From NCBI RefSeq assembly GCF_015277895.1, contig NZ_CP063815.1, positions 2,418,001-2,482,000 of the forward strand: 64,000 nt of DNA. The letters run 5' to 3'. Both the position numbers and the translations under genes were made by a program. This DNA comes from Microbacterium abyssi. Its GTDB lineage: Bacteria; Actinomycetota; Actinomycetes; Actinomycetales; Microbacteriaceae. Every line of letters starts with the position of its first letter. The first letter of the stretch is position 1. Positions 45,685-54,000 of this stretch are shown piece by piece. Under the pieces are notes generated by a model, which was not told where the DNA came from, ran no database searches, and was given only the letters and a program-made list of their open reading frames with translations.

Positions 45685-47997
45685 ATGACGACCGATCGCA
45701 CGACTGCGCCGCCGCGGCGCCGACACCAATGGGGCACAGAGAAGGAGCGGGCGGCGCTTCCTGCCGTCCACGTGCGCCCGTCGACCCGCAAGCTCGTCCT
45801 GGCCCGCGTCGCGATCTGGTTCACCGTCGCGATGTGGATCCTGTACGTGCTCACGGTGCTGCTGACGATGTTCGTCGCCGGCGAGTTCGACACAACCTGG
45901 CGCATGATCGAGGGCGCTTCGTACATCGTGGTCGTGACGTTCCTGATCTTCTCCGCGCTGATGTACCTGCTCGCCAGGTACGGCGCCTTCCAGCGGTTCC
46001 GCACCCACCAGCGGGCGGCGCGCGGAGAGCTCGACCGGCACTTCTCGCTCGACCACCGCCCGCTCACCGTCCTAGTCCCCTCGTACGCGGAGGAGCCCGG
46101 TGTCGTCCGCAAGACGCTGTGGTCGGCGGCCCTGCAGGAGTATCCCGAGATGAGGGTCGTGCTGCTCGTCGACGACAACCCGTTCCCGAGCGACCAGGAG
46201 ACACGCGACAAGCTGAACGCGACACGCGCCGTCACCGCCGAGATCGCTTACGCCTTGAACGAGCCGCGCGAGCGAGCGGCCGATGCGCTGGCGTTCTTCC
46301 AGACCGTCCGGGAGCTGCCCGGAATCGCCCAGGACACGCTGCCCGACCTCATCGACCAGTACTGGAGCGCGATCGCCTGGCTGCGCGACTTCGCCGCCCA
46401 GGAGCCGCGCGAGGACCACGTCGACGATTTCTTCGTCGAGGAGATCCTCGAGGGTCTGGCCGACGACCTCCAGTCGACGGCCGTCGCGCTGGAGATGGCT
46501 GAGGCAGAGGGCACCGCGCCGAGCGCGGAGCGCGTGCACGAGCTGTACCGACGACTCGTGTGGATCTTCTCGGCCGAGATCACATCGTTCGAGCGCAAGC
46601 GTTACGCATCGCTGTCGCACGAGGCCAATAAGGCGATGAACCTCAACGCGTACATCGGACTTCTCGGCGGACGGTTCGTCGAGCACGTCACGCCGGACGG
46701 CGTCATGCTGCGGCCCGCCCCGGGTGGTGCTCCGGCCGACATCGAGATCCCGTACTCGGACTTCGTGCTCACCCTCGACGCCGACTCGCTGCTGCTGCGC
46801 GACTACTGCCTGCGGCTGGTGCATTTCCTGGAACAGCCCGAGAACGCGAACGTCGCGGTGACCCAGACGCCGTACTCCTCGTTCCGCAACGCGCCGACGC
46901 GCATCGAGCGACTGGCAGGCGCGACGACGGATGTGCAGCACATCCTTCACCAGGGCATGACGAAGTACAACGCGACGTTCTGGGTCGGCGCGAACGCCGT
47001 CATCCGGATGGAGGCGCTCGATGACATCCTCGAGATCGAGAGCGTCGACGGCATCGAGGTGCGGCGCTACGTCCAGGACCGCACCGTCATCGAGGACACC
47101 GAGTCGAGCGTCGACCTCATGCTGTTCGGCTGGAAACTGGTCAACTACCCCGAGCGGCTGAGCTACAGCGCGACGCCGCCGGACTGGGGCTCGCTGGTGG
47201 TGCAGCGTCGTCGTTGGGCGAACGGCGGTCTGCTGATCCTGCCGAAGATGTGGCGGCAGATGCGCGACGGCCGTCGCCAGCACAAGCCGCTGAGCATCGG
47301 CGAGATCTCACTGCGGATGAACTACATGGCCTCGATCGCATGGGCCAGCTTCGGCCTGATCTTCCTGCTGGTCTACCCGTACGACAACCGACTGGTGAGC
47401 CCGTTCATCCTGATTGGCGCCCTGCCGTACTTCATCGCGATGGCAAGCGACCTGCGCTACTGCGGCTACAAGCGCACCGACATCTTTCGGATCTACGGCT
47501 TCAACCTGATCCTGCTGCCGGTGAACCTCGCCGGCGTCCTCAAGTCGCTGCAGCAGGGCATGACAGGACGCAAGATCCCGTTCGCCCGCACTCCGAAGGT
47601 CAAGGACCGCACCAGCTCACCGCTGCTCTACGTCATCAGCCCGGTCATCATCATCGCGTACTCGGCGTTCGTCGCCTGGCGCAGTTACACGGACGGCTCT
47701 TGGTGGACGCTGGCGTTCTCAGGGTTCAACGCGATCTGCGCCACCTGGGCGTTCCTGGGCAACATCGGTGTGCGCAACGGTCTCGTCGACACCTGGATCG
47801 GTCTGACCGACTGGATGTACGTCGACATCGAACGCCCCGAGCCGGAGGCTCCCGCCGAGGATGCTGCGCCCGACTGGCGTGCGATGCTCCACGAGGGGCA
47901 CCCGGCACCGGGCACAGTCGGCCCGACACCGGAGCGCCGGTCGGTGGCAGCGAGGCCGATGCTCGATCTCCGCTCCGATCTGGAGCTGCGCTCATGA
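45685..47997 (+). CDS. Processive family-2 glycosyltransferase (cellulose/chitin-synthase-like)
   Basis: A 770-residue membrane glycosyltransferase. Two N-terminal helices precede the GT2 core: VLVPSYAEEPGVVRKTLWSA, VVLLVDDNPFP (first Asp pair), DFVLTLDADS (DxD), VIEDTESSVD (the TED-like base) and VVQRRRWANGG (the QRRRW acceptor motif). These identify a processive synthase that couples polymerisation with export. About five C-terminal helices form the channel. Between the first Asp pair and the DxD there is a helical insertion of ~170 residues, not normal for cellulose or chitin synthases. No PilZ domain is seen. ATG 45685 has GGGAG 9 bases upstream. It is 4-base coupled to the GH18 gene. The product polysaccharide is unknown. 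Confidence 0.9.
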   Translation: MTTDRTTAPPRRRHQWGTEKERAALPAVHVRPSTRKLVLARVAIWFTVAMWILYVLTVLLTMFVAGEFDTTWRMIEGASYIVVVTFLIFSALMYLLARYGAFQRFRTHQRAARGELDRHFSLDHRPLTVLVPSYAEEPGVVRKTLWSAALQEYPEMRVVLLVDDNPFPSDQETRDKLNATRAVTAEIAYALNEPRERAADALAFFQTVRELPGIAQDTLPDLIDQYWSAIAWLRDFAAQEPREDHVDDFFVEEILEGLADDLQSTAVALEMAEAEGTAPSAERVHELYRRLVWIFSAEITSFERKRYASLSHEANKAMNLNAYIGLLGGRFVEHVTPDGVMLRPAPGGAPADIEIPYSDFVLTLDADSLLLRDYCLRLVHFLEQPENANVAVTQTPYSSFRNAPTRIERLAGATTDVQHILHQGMTKYNATFWVGANAVIRMEALDDILEIESVDGIEVRRYVQDRTVIEDTESSVDLMLFGWKLVNYPERLSYSATPPDWGSLVVQRRRWANGGLLILPKMWRQMRDGRRQHKPLSIGEISLRMNYMASIAWASFGLIFLLVYPYDNRLVSPFILIGALPYFIAMASDLRYCGYKRTDIFRIYGFNLILLPVNLAGVLKSLQQGMTGRKIPFARTPKVKDRTSSPLLYVISPVIIIAYSAFVAWRSYTDGSWWTLAFSGFNAICATWAFLGNIGVRNGLVDTWIGLTDWMYVDIERPEPEAPAEDAAPDWRAMLHEGHPAPGTVGPTPERRSVAARPMLDLRSDLELRS

Positions 47998-49574
47998 GCC
48001 GCAGGACCGCCGATGCGGGCGAAGACGTCCAGCCCGAAGCGACCGACGAAGTATCCCGGAAGCGCGGCAGGCACCCGGGCAAGCGCCTCTCCCCGTGGCG
48101 GATTCTGCTGGGCATCGCCGTCGCCATGGTCGTCGTGGCGAGCGCGGTGACTGTGCCCTGGTATCTCACGCAGCGCGACGCCGCCGTCGCGGAGACCGCC
48201 GGTCCGCAGTGGTTCGGCGGATACTTCGACGTCACGGCCGCGGACGCATCCATGTCTCCGACCGCCGGGGACGGCAACGACGACACCGTCGTGCTCGGGT
48301 TCGTCGTCGCGGCGAGCGCCGAGCGATGCGCGCCGACCTGGGGCACCCACTACAGCCTCGCCGAGGCCGGGCAGCAGCTCGATCTCGACCGGCGGATCGA
48401 CGGCATACGTCGCGAGGGAGCCCATGTGGCCGTCTCGTTCGGAGGCGCGCTCAACACCGAACTCGCGGTCGCGTGCGACACGACCTCCTCGCTGATGCAG
48501 GCGTACTCACGGGTGCTCGACCGCTACGGCATCACCACGATCGATCTCGACCTCGAGGGTGAGGCCCTCCTCGACACGGCGGCCGCCGATCGGCGCGCCA
48601 CCGCGATCTCGGCTCTGCAGCGTCAGTACGCGGCGAGCGGCGGGAGCCTGGACGTCTGGGTGACCCTGCCGACGGCGACGACGGGGCTGACCGATACCGG
48701 CCTGGACGCCGTGCGGCGGCTACTGGACGGCGGCGTCGAGCTCGCCGGCGTGAACGCGATGACCATGGACTACGGCACCGATCTGGGCGGCGCGACGATG
48801 GCCGAGGCATCGGTTCAGGCGCTCAACGGCGTGCACGACCAGCTGACGCAGCTGTATCGCAATCAGAGGATCCCGCTGCCGGCCGCCGGTGCCTGGGCGG
48901 TGATGGGTGCGACGCCGATGATCGGGCAGAATGACGTCCACGACGAGGTGTTCACGCTCGCCGACGCGGCCGAGCTGAGCGCCTTCGCCCAGCAGCGCGA
49001 TCTGGCGCGGATGTCGATGTGGTCGATCAACCGCGACCGCACGTGCGGACCGAACTATCCGGACGTCTCAGCCGTCTCCGATTCGTGCAGCGGCGTCGAC
49101 CAGGGAACGCAGACCTTCGCCGGCATCCTTTCCGCCGGTTTCGACGAAGCACCGTCCGACGCCGCCGCGACACCTGCGGCGACGCCGCTCCCCGACGACC
49201 CCGAGACGAGTCCGTACCCGATCTGGTCTGAGGATGCCCCCTACTCGCATGGCGTGCGCGTGGTCTGGCACGGCTATGTGTACGCCGCCAAGTGGTGGGT
49301 CAGCGGCGGTCCGGAGCCGGACGACCCCACGCAGACCGCGGATGCCACCTCGTGGGTGCTCGTGGGGCCCGTGCTGCCGGAGGATCGTCCCTTCGCCCTG
49401 CCAACCGTCGCTGACGACACCTACCCGGAATGGAATGTCGGCACGGTCTACCAGAAGGGCACCCGCGTGGTCGTCGACGGCGTGCCGTTCGAGGCCAAGT
49501 GGTGGACGCAGGCGGAGGATCCCCTGGACGGCATCACCGATCACGATCGGTCGCCGTGGGAACTCGTCGAGTGA
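47994..49574 (+). CDS. Membrane-anchored GH18-like protein with two chitin-binding (CBM5/12) modules
   Basis: A 526-residue protein. A basic cytoplasmic start and one helix (ILLGIAVAMVVVASAVTVPW) lead to an exterior GH18 barrel with GAHVAVSFGGALN and the catalytic DxDxE in TTIDLDLEGE, and VNAMTMDYG further on. A Pro/Ala/Asp linker precedes two CBM5/12 modules (WSEDAPYSHGVRVVWHGYVY, AAKWWVSGG; then WNVGTVYQKGTRVVVDG, EAKWWTQAEDP). It is likely to trim or bind a beta-1,4-GlcNAc-type polymer. ATG 47994 overlaps the synthase stop (ATGA), so the two probably act on the same polysaccharide. Confidence 0.9.
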   Translation: MSRRTADAGEDVQPEATDEVSRKRGRHPGKRLSPWRILLGIAVAMVVVASAVTVPWYLTQRDAAVAETAGPQWFGGYFDVTAADASMSPTAGDGNDDTVVLGFVVAASAERCAPTWGTHYSLAEAGQQLDLDRRIDGIRREGAHVAVSFGGALNTELAVACDTTSSLMQAYSRVLDRYGITTIDLDLEGEALLDTAAADRRATAISALQRQYAASGGSLDVWVTLPTATTGLTDTGLDAVRRLLDGGVELAGVNAMTMDYGTDLGGATMAEASVQALNGVHDQLTQLYRNQRIPLPAAGAWAVMGATPMIGQNDVHDEVFTLADAAELSAFAQQRDLARMSMWSINRDRTCGPNYPDVSAVSDSCSGVDQGTQTFAGILSAGFDEAPSDAAATPAATPLPDDPETSPYPIWSEDAPYSHGVRVVWHGYVYAAKWWVSGGPEPDDPTQTADATSWVLVGPVLPEDRPFALPTVADDTYPEWNVGTVYQKGTRVVVDGVPFEAKWWTQAEDPLDGITDHDRSPWELVE

Positions 49575-49602
49575 CCCGAAGTCGTCGGCCGGGCATGAAG
49601 AA

Positions 49603-49637
49603 GGCGGTCGCGCGTATTCGGGTCACGCGCGACCGCC
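49603..49637. terminator. Bidirectional terminator
   Basis: A 13-bp GC-rich stem ggcggtcgcgcgt / acgcgcgaccgcc with a 9-base loop, between the convergent GH18 and response-regulator genes. Confidence 0.85.
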
Positions 49638-49656
49638 GGATTCGATGAGGCGCGGC

Positions 49657-50493
49657 TCAGGCTATGGCGGGCACCTCGGCAGGTGTGAGCCGGTAGCCGA
49701 CGCCGCGGACCGTCTCGATGTACCGCGGTTCGACGCTGTTGTCGCCGATCTTGCGGCGCAGGTTCGCCATGTGAGCCTCGATGGCGCGCTTGTCCGGCTC
49801 ACCGACGTAGTAGGACGTCGATCCGAAGGCCTCGCCGCGCAGTACGAGTGCGAGGTCCGCCTTGCTGCGCACTCGACGCTTGGATTCGAGCAGGGTCGCG
49901 AGCAGGTCGAACTCGGTCGGCGTGAGCTCGACCTCGCGCTGCGAGACGAGCGCTGTGTGTGTGGCGAGGTTGAGGCTGATGTCGCGGTGCGATTCCCAGC
50001 GCTCGAGGCTTCCGGGGTCGGTCGTCGGGATCGCAGCCGTCGCCGCAGGGTTGCGCGCAGCTGTGCGTACGGGACCGGTGATGACCGTCTCGGATTCCTC
50101 CGGCGGTTCGATACGCGGGCGACGCATGAGCGCCTCGATCCTGGCGCGCAGCTCCCGCGGACGGAAGGGCTTGATGACGTAGTCGTCTGCGCCGGAGCTG
50201 AGGCCGAGCACGACGTCGGTCTCCTCAGCCAGCGCCGAGAGCATCATGACGAACGACGAGCTGGACTTGCGGATGCGGCGCACGACCTCGATGCCGTCGA
50301 TGCCGGGAAGATTGATGTCCACGGTCGTGATGGTCGGTTCGTGCTCCATGACCGCGGCGATGCCGTCCGGCCCGGTTCCGGTGAGCACGACCTGGAAACC
50401 AGCGGAGCGGAAGACCGCGTCGAGCAGGCTGCGAACGTCCGGGTCGTCTTCGATGACCACTGCGACTTTTGGCTGTATTGCGGCACCGCTCAT
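49657..50493 (-). CDS. OmpR/PhoB-family response regulator
   Basis: A 278-residue two-domain regulator. The receiver has the acidic pair Asp 16-17 (VIEDDPDVR), phospho-acceptor Asp 59 (TTVDINLPGIDG), Ser 86 and Lys 108 (DDYVIKPFRPREL). A ~45-residue linker precedes the winged-helix domain (VELTPTEFDLLATLLESKRR, AHMANLRRKIGD, YIETVRGVGYRL). The family binds direct-repeat DNA as a dimer. No kinase is adjacent; the nearest is at 43868-45514. Flanking fliW and a polysaccharide pair, it could link motility and matrix, which is inference. ATG 50493 is used, with a TATAAT -10 upstream. Confidence 0.94.
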   Translation of the reverse strand: MSGAAIQPKVAVVIEDDPDVRSLLDAVFRSAGFQVVLTGTGPDGIAAVMEHEPTITTVDINLPGIDGIEVVRRIRKSSSSFVMMLSALAEETDVVLGLSSGADDYVIKPFRPRELRARIEALMRRPRIEPPEESETVITGPVRTAARNPAATAAIPTTDPGSLERWESHRDISLNLATHTALVSQREVELTPTEFDLLATLLESKRRVRSKADLALVLRGEAFGSTSYYVGEPDKRAIEAHMANLRRKIGDNSVEPRYIETVRGVGYRLTPAEVPAIA

Positions 50494-50552
50494 TTACTGT
50501 CCCCTCAGACTGAACGGAGGCTGCCGAGTGGCCGACAGTCCCGATGTTCGGA

Positions 50553-50601
50553 ATTATAGCCATAAGTCGTAAACGCTCGGCGACAAACTACGACTTAAGT
50601 C
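50553..50601 (-). promoter_or_regulatory. Response-regulator promoter with CGACTTA repeats
   Basis: On minus a perfect -10 TATAAT lies at 50558-50553. Upstream are aagtcgta (50564) and tacgactt (50589) as an inverted pair, the latter extended into the palindrome gacttaagtc (50592-50601). No good -35 is present, so activator-dependent transcription, possibly autoregulation, is likely. Confidence 0.5.
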
Positions 50602-50610
50602 TAGATCCGG

Positions 50611-50982
50611 TCAGGTGAGGGGCGCTCTCAACGGATAGTCCTGCCCCTCGAGGATCACCTGCGATGCGACTCCCGTGCCGCGATTGACCACCACCGGGGC
50701 GAGGAGATTGACGCTGACGCCCTCGGCGGACGGGTGAGCGACGACCAGCAGCATGGCGTCATCGGGCGACTCGAGTGACAGCTCCGCAGTCTGCTCGTCG
50801 GTGAGCACAGGTGCATAGTCGTGCAGCACTGTGTCGGGATCGACGAGGTACAGACGCAGGTCGGCATCGTCGACGGCGCGCATCGTGAACAAGCCGTCCG
50901 AGCCGTCCACCGCCGTCAACGCGAACTCCACGTGCGGTGCGAGCCCGGGCGGCGGCGCCACGAAGCTCAGGGCGGCGCTCAC
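50611..50982 (-). CDS. fliW: Flagellar assembly factor FliW
   Basis: A 123-residue FliW, which binds flagellin and, in bacteria with CsrA, releases that RNA-binding repressor. Family marks: LSFVAPPPGLAPHVEFALTA, LRLYLVDPDTVLHDYAPVL, AMLLVVAHPSAEGVSVNLLA and APVVVNRGTGVASQVIL. No csrA is present beside it, although the two are often neighbours. Its ATG overlaps the flgL stop by 4 bases. It ends the flgN-flgK-flgL-fliW operon. Confidence 0.93.
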   Translation of the reverse strand: MSAALSFVAPPPGLAPHVEFALTAVDGSDGLFTMRAVDDADLRLYLVDPDTVLHDYAPVLTDEQTAELSLESPDDAMLLVVAHPSAEGVSVNLLAPVVVNRGTGVASQVILEGQDYPLRAPLT

Positions 50983-51863
50983 TGGAGGAAGTCCATCAGT
51001 GACGGCTGCAGCACCCGGGCGTTGACGGCGAGCGCCGAGCGGTAGACCAGCTCCTGCGCCTGCAGCCGCACGAGCACCTCCACCGAGTCGACGTCTTCGA
51101 CGGCGGCGCGGCGGGATTCGAGCGAAACCGAGTTCTGCACAGCCGCCTCCTTGGCGCGTTCGATCTGTGTCTGACGGGCGCCGACCGCGCCCTGGGCACT
51201 GAGCATAGCGGTCCGTCGATCGTCGATCTCGTTCAGCCGGGGACCGACGTTGGTGCCTGAGCGGAGGTCCTCGATGATGTTGCCGACCAAGGCGAAGACC
51301 GACTCGTCGCCCACGCCGAAGACCGCCGAGCCATCGGCGTCGACACGCACGGATGAGCTGTCGGATACTCGCCGCACCACCTCGCCGGTCGGCGATCCGC
51401 TGTACGCATAGGTGGTGGCGTCGAACGCCGCGCTGTCGGAGGTGCCGGCGAACACGGAGCGCCCCAGCAGCCGGGTGTTGGCCTGCGCGAGCAGCTCGTC
51501 GCGGATGCCCTCGAGCTCCACGGCGATGGCCTCCTTCGCCGTGGCATCCAGCGCACCGTCGTTCGCGCCCTGCACAGTGAGGTCGCGAACGCGGCCGAGC
51601 AGACTGGTGCTGCGAGAGATCGCCGCATCCGCCGTCGTCACCCAGGCCAGTCCGTCGTCGATGTTGCGCGCGTACTGGTCGTTGCGTCGCTGCTCGGCGT
51701 GCAGATTCAGCGCGGTGGCGGCCGCGGCGGGATCGTCGGACGGCGCTGCGAAGGCGCGCTGCGAGGTCGCCTGCTCCTGCAGGCGCGCCAGTTCCGACAG
51801 GTTCGACTGCAGATGGCGCATCGCCGTCTGCGTCATGGACGATGCGGTCACGCGAGAGATCAT
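50979..51863 (-). CDS. flgL: Flagellar hook-associated protein 3 FlgL
   Basis: A 294-residue junction protein between hook and filament. The N-terminal flagellin-like helix is ISRVTASSMTQTAMRHLQSN with LARLQEQATSQRAFAAPSDD. The C-terminal helix is VEVLVRLQAQELVYRSALAV, ending near the hallmark PSLMDFL. It is 13 bases after flgK on minus. FlgL is exported through the flagellar type III machinery without a cleaved signal. Confidence 0.95.
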   Translation of the reverse strand: MISRVTASSMTQTAMRHLQSNLSELARLQEQATSQRAFAAPSDDPAAAATALNLHAEQRRNDQYARNIDDGLAWVTTADAAISRSTSLLGRVRDLTVQGANDGALDATAKEAIAVELEGIRDELLAQANTRLLGRSVFAGTSDSAAFDATTYAYSGSPTGEVVRRVSDSSSVRVDADGSAVFGVGDESVFALVGNIIEDLRSGTNVGPRLNEIDDRRTAMLSAQGAVGARQTQIERAKEAAVQNSVSLESRRAAVEDVDSVEVLVRLQAQELVYRSALAVNARVLQPSLMDFLQ

Positions 51864-51876
51864 GATGTTCCTCCGG

Positions 51877-53286
51877 TCAGCGTCCGACGACGCCAGTGCG
51901 GTTGATCAGGACGTCGAGCGCCTCATCGACGGCGGTCATCACCCTGGCGGCGGCCTGGTAGGCCGTCTGATACATGAGCAGGCTGATGGTCTCCTCGTCA
52001 CCGTCGACCGCGGCGACCGACTGCTGTGCCGTGGCGGCGGTGATGGCGCTTGTTTCGGACACCCGAGCGCGCTGGATGTCGCCGGCGGTGTTCACACTGA
52101 GGCTCGACACCGCGCTCGACCAGATCGCATCGGGTCCGTCCTCGCGGAGGCCGATCTGCGAGATCGCGTCGGCGTTGCTCGAATCCCAGGCTCCGGCGTC
52201 CAGCTTCGCGAGTGCGAGGTCCGCGGGGGATTTCACGGCGACGCTCAGGCCGAGCGCGGCCGGCACCGCAGCATCCAGGGCGAAGAAGTCGCCGCCCGTC
52301 ACGCCCGCGGCCGTCACACCTTTCCCGTGCTGCTCGTTGACGGTCGCAGCGAGTTCCTCGGCGACCTCGTTGTACTTCTCGGCGAGCTGAGCGAGCACGC
52401 CGCCCTTGTCCGCGGACGCGAGGACGGAGAGGTTGCCGCCGAGCTCGCCGCCGCCGATCGAGACGGTGATGTCGGATGCCGTCGCCCAGGTCACGGTGAC
52501 GTTCCCGCCGGCGTCGATGGAGGCCGGCCCGGTCAGAGCGAGGTGGCGGGCATCGGAGCCCACGACCAGAGCGTTGCCGTCGATGCGGACGGTCAGGGTG
52601 CCATCGCTCTCGATGTTCGCCTTGGCGCCGGCGAGACGGGCCACGTTCTGGGCGAGCACGCTGCGCTGGTCGATGAGCTCGTTCGCGGAGCGCCCGGACG
52701 CGAGCGCATCGCGGATCTCACGGTTGAGGTCGGCGATCTGGTCGGCGGCCGCATTCACCTGCGACACCGTGCGCTCGGCCGCAGTGCGGGCACCGGACCA
52801 CTGGTCCGCCACGGCGCGATAGCCGCCGGCGACCTGGGCCGCCAGCTCTGCCGCCGACTCGAGCACGACGGATGCCGCGGCGCCGGAATCCGGGGTGTTC
52901 GCGAGATCCTGCCAGCCGGACCAGAACTGCGACAGACGGGCGGCCAGACCGTTCTCGGTGGGCTCCGCGAGCGAGGCCTCGAGGGTCGTCGAGGCCACCG
53001 CGCGCGTGGACCAGAAGCCCGAGGCCGCAAGCGTGTCGCGCACTCGGGCATCCAGCAGCGCGTCACCGAGCCGGGTGACGCCGTCGATCGAGACGCCATG
53101 CCCCGGCGCCGCTCCCGTGCTGAAGCGCCCGGTCTGCGCGAGCGCCGCGATCGACGAGGTGGTCACACGTTGCCTGGTGTAGCCCTCGGTGGTCTGATTG
53201 GCGATGTTCTGCCCGACCACGTCCATCCCGCGCCGCGCAGCCGCAAGTCCGGAGGCCGCGGTGTTCAATCCACTGAAAGTCGACAT
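51877..53286 (-). CDS. flgK: Flagellar hook-associated protein 1 FlgK
   Basis: A 469-residue hook-filament junction protein. The N-terminus has FSGLNTAASGLAAARRGMDV and VGQNIANQTTEGYTRQRV, the rod/hook-family signature. The C-terminal D0 helix ends TAYQAAARVMTAVDEALDVL then INRTGVVGR. It is somewhat short compared with enteric FlgK (~550) but complete. ATG 53286 lies 27 bases after flgN. Confidence 0.95.
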   Translation of the reverse strand: MSTFSGLNTAASGLAAARRGMDVVGQNIANQTTEGYTRQRVTTSSIAALAQTGRFSTGAAPGHGVSIDGVTRLGDALLDARVRDTLAASGFWSTRAVASTTLEASLAEPTENGLAARLSQFWSGWQDLANTPDSGAAASVVLESAAELAAQVAGGYRAVADQWSGARTAAERTVSQVNAAADQIADLNREIRDALASGRSANELIDQRSVLAQNVARLAGAKANIESDGTLTVRIDGNALVVGSDARHLALTGPASIDAGGNVTVTWATASDITVSIGGGELGGNLSVLASADKGGVLAQLAEKYNEVAEELAATVNEQHGKGVTAAGVTGGDFFALDAAVPAALGLSVAVKSPADLALAKLDAGAWDSSNADAISQIGLREDGPDAIWSSAVSSLSVNTAGDIQRARVSETSAITAATAQQSVAAVDGDEETISLLMYQTAYQAAARVMTAVDEALDVLINRTGVVGR

Positions 53287-53313
53287 CGTCTCTTCTCCGT
53301 CAGGTCCGGTCGG

Positions 53314-53796
53314 TCACATCTGGGTGTCGACGATGCGTGCGGAATCGTCGCGCGCGCGGACGCCGTCGGTCGTGTACTCGCCGGTGTCCAGGCCGAGCGC
53401 GGCGATCGTCTCCTGCGTAGCGCGCATGACGCCCGCGATCTGATCGGCGTTCGTGTCGCGCATCTGTGCGATCTCGGCCGTCAGCTGTGTGAGTGAATGC
53501 AGGTGATCGGCGAAGACGTCGCGCCAGACACCCTCGGGCGCATGCGCGATGAGAGCGCGCAGCGTCGCGTCGTCGGCCGCTCCCCACTCTTCGGCTACGG
53601 CCGAGACCTCGACCGAGCGCGCCAGAGCAGTCGTCCGGAGGCGTTCGAGTACCTGTTCGATCTCGCGTGTAGCAAAATGGATCCAGTGCGATCGCCCGGC
53701 GGTCAGCAGCAACTGCTGCTCGTCCAGCTTGAACAGCAGCATCTCCAGCAGTTCGCGTTCTCGCCACAACTGCATCGACAGTTCGTTGGCTCCCAT
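53314..53796 (-). CDS. flgN: FlgN-type flagellar export chaperone
   Basis: A 160-residue all-helical protein in the FlgN position, immediately before flgK and flgL, whose products FlgN-type chaperones deliver to the export gate. Typical features: the N-terminal helix LWRERELLEMLLFKLDEQQL (LLxxE/LxxKLxxQ pattern) and a C-terminal helix NADQIAGVMRATQETIAALG. Sequence identity in this family is always low, so the call rests on pattern and context. It is the first gene of the operon, behind a sigma-28 promoter. Confidence 0.85.
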   Translation of the reverse strand: MGANELSMQLWRERELLEMLLFKLDEQQLLLTAGRSHWIHFATREIEQVLERLRTTALARSVEVSAVAEEWGAADDATLRALIAHAPEGVWRDVFADHLHSLTQLTAEIAQMRDTNADQIAGVMRATQETIAALGLDTGEYTTDGVRARDDSARIVDTQM

Positions 53797-53825
53797 AATC
53801 CCTTCCCCAGCATCCCCCAGCCGAT

Positions 53826-53847
53826 GAACCGAACGATTTTTCGGTTC
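53826..53847. promoter_or_regulatory. Inverted repeat GAACCGAA-N6-TTCGGTTC in the flgN leader
   Basis: A perfect 8-6-8 inverted repeat between the flgN sigma-28 promoter and the flgN start. In the flgN transcript it forms a 5'-leader hairpin about 30 bases before the start codon. Confidence 0.5.
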
Positions 53848-53856
53848 GTTGTACCT

Positions 53857-53883
53857 CTATCGGCCACCCTGGCCCTAAGGTTA
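53857..53883 (-). promoter_or_regulatory. Sigma-28-type promoter of flgN-flgK-flgL-fliW
   Basis: On minus: TAAC, 15 bases, GCCGATAG. The enterobacterial FliA consensus is TAAA-N15-GCCGATAA. The same eight-base -10 and four-base -35 recur before fliC and flgB in this window. Confidence 0.88.
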
Positions 53884-54000
53884 CTACCGGGGGAATTGAT
53901 GGATAGTTCTACCCATGGACATATCGCTGTGGTAGTGATATGAGCACCACGTCAGTTGCACACTGAGCGTCCCAGCGCTCTCCAGAGAGGTGAACACCCC

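Noticed and set aside
43868-50493. Sensor kinase and response regulator considered as one two-component pair
   Set aside because: They are 4 kb apart with convergent and divergent genes in between, on different transcription units. Pairing is possible but not supported by the layout.
53891-53930. TTGATG-N17-ACATAT considered as the promoter of the flagellar sigma gene
   Set aside because: The -10 is weak and the distance to the start is long. No supporting element was seen, so it is not listed as a feature.
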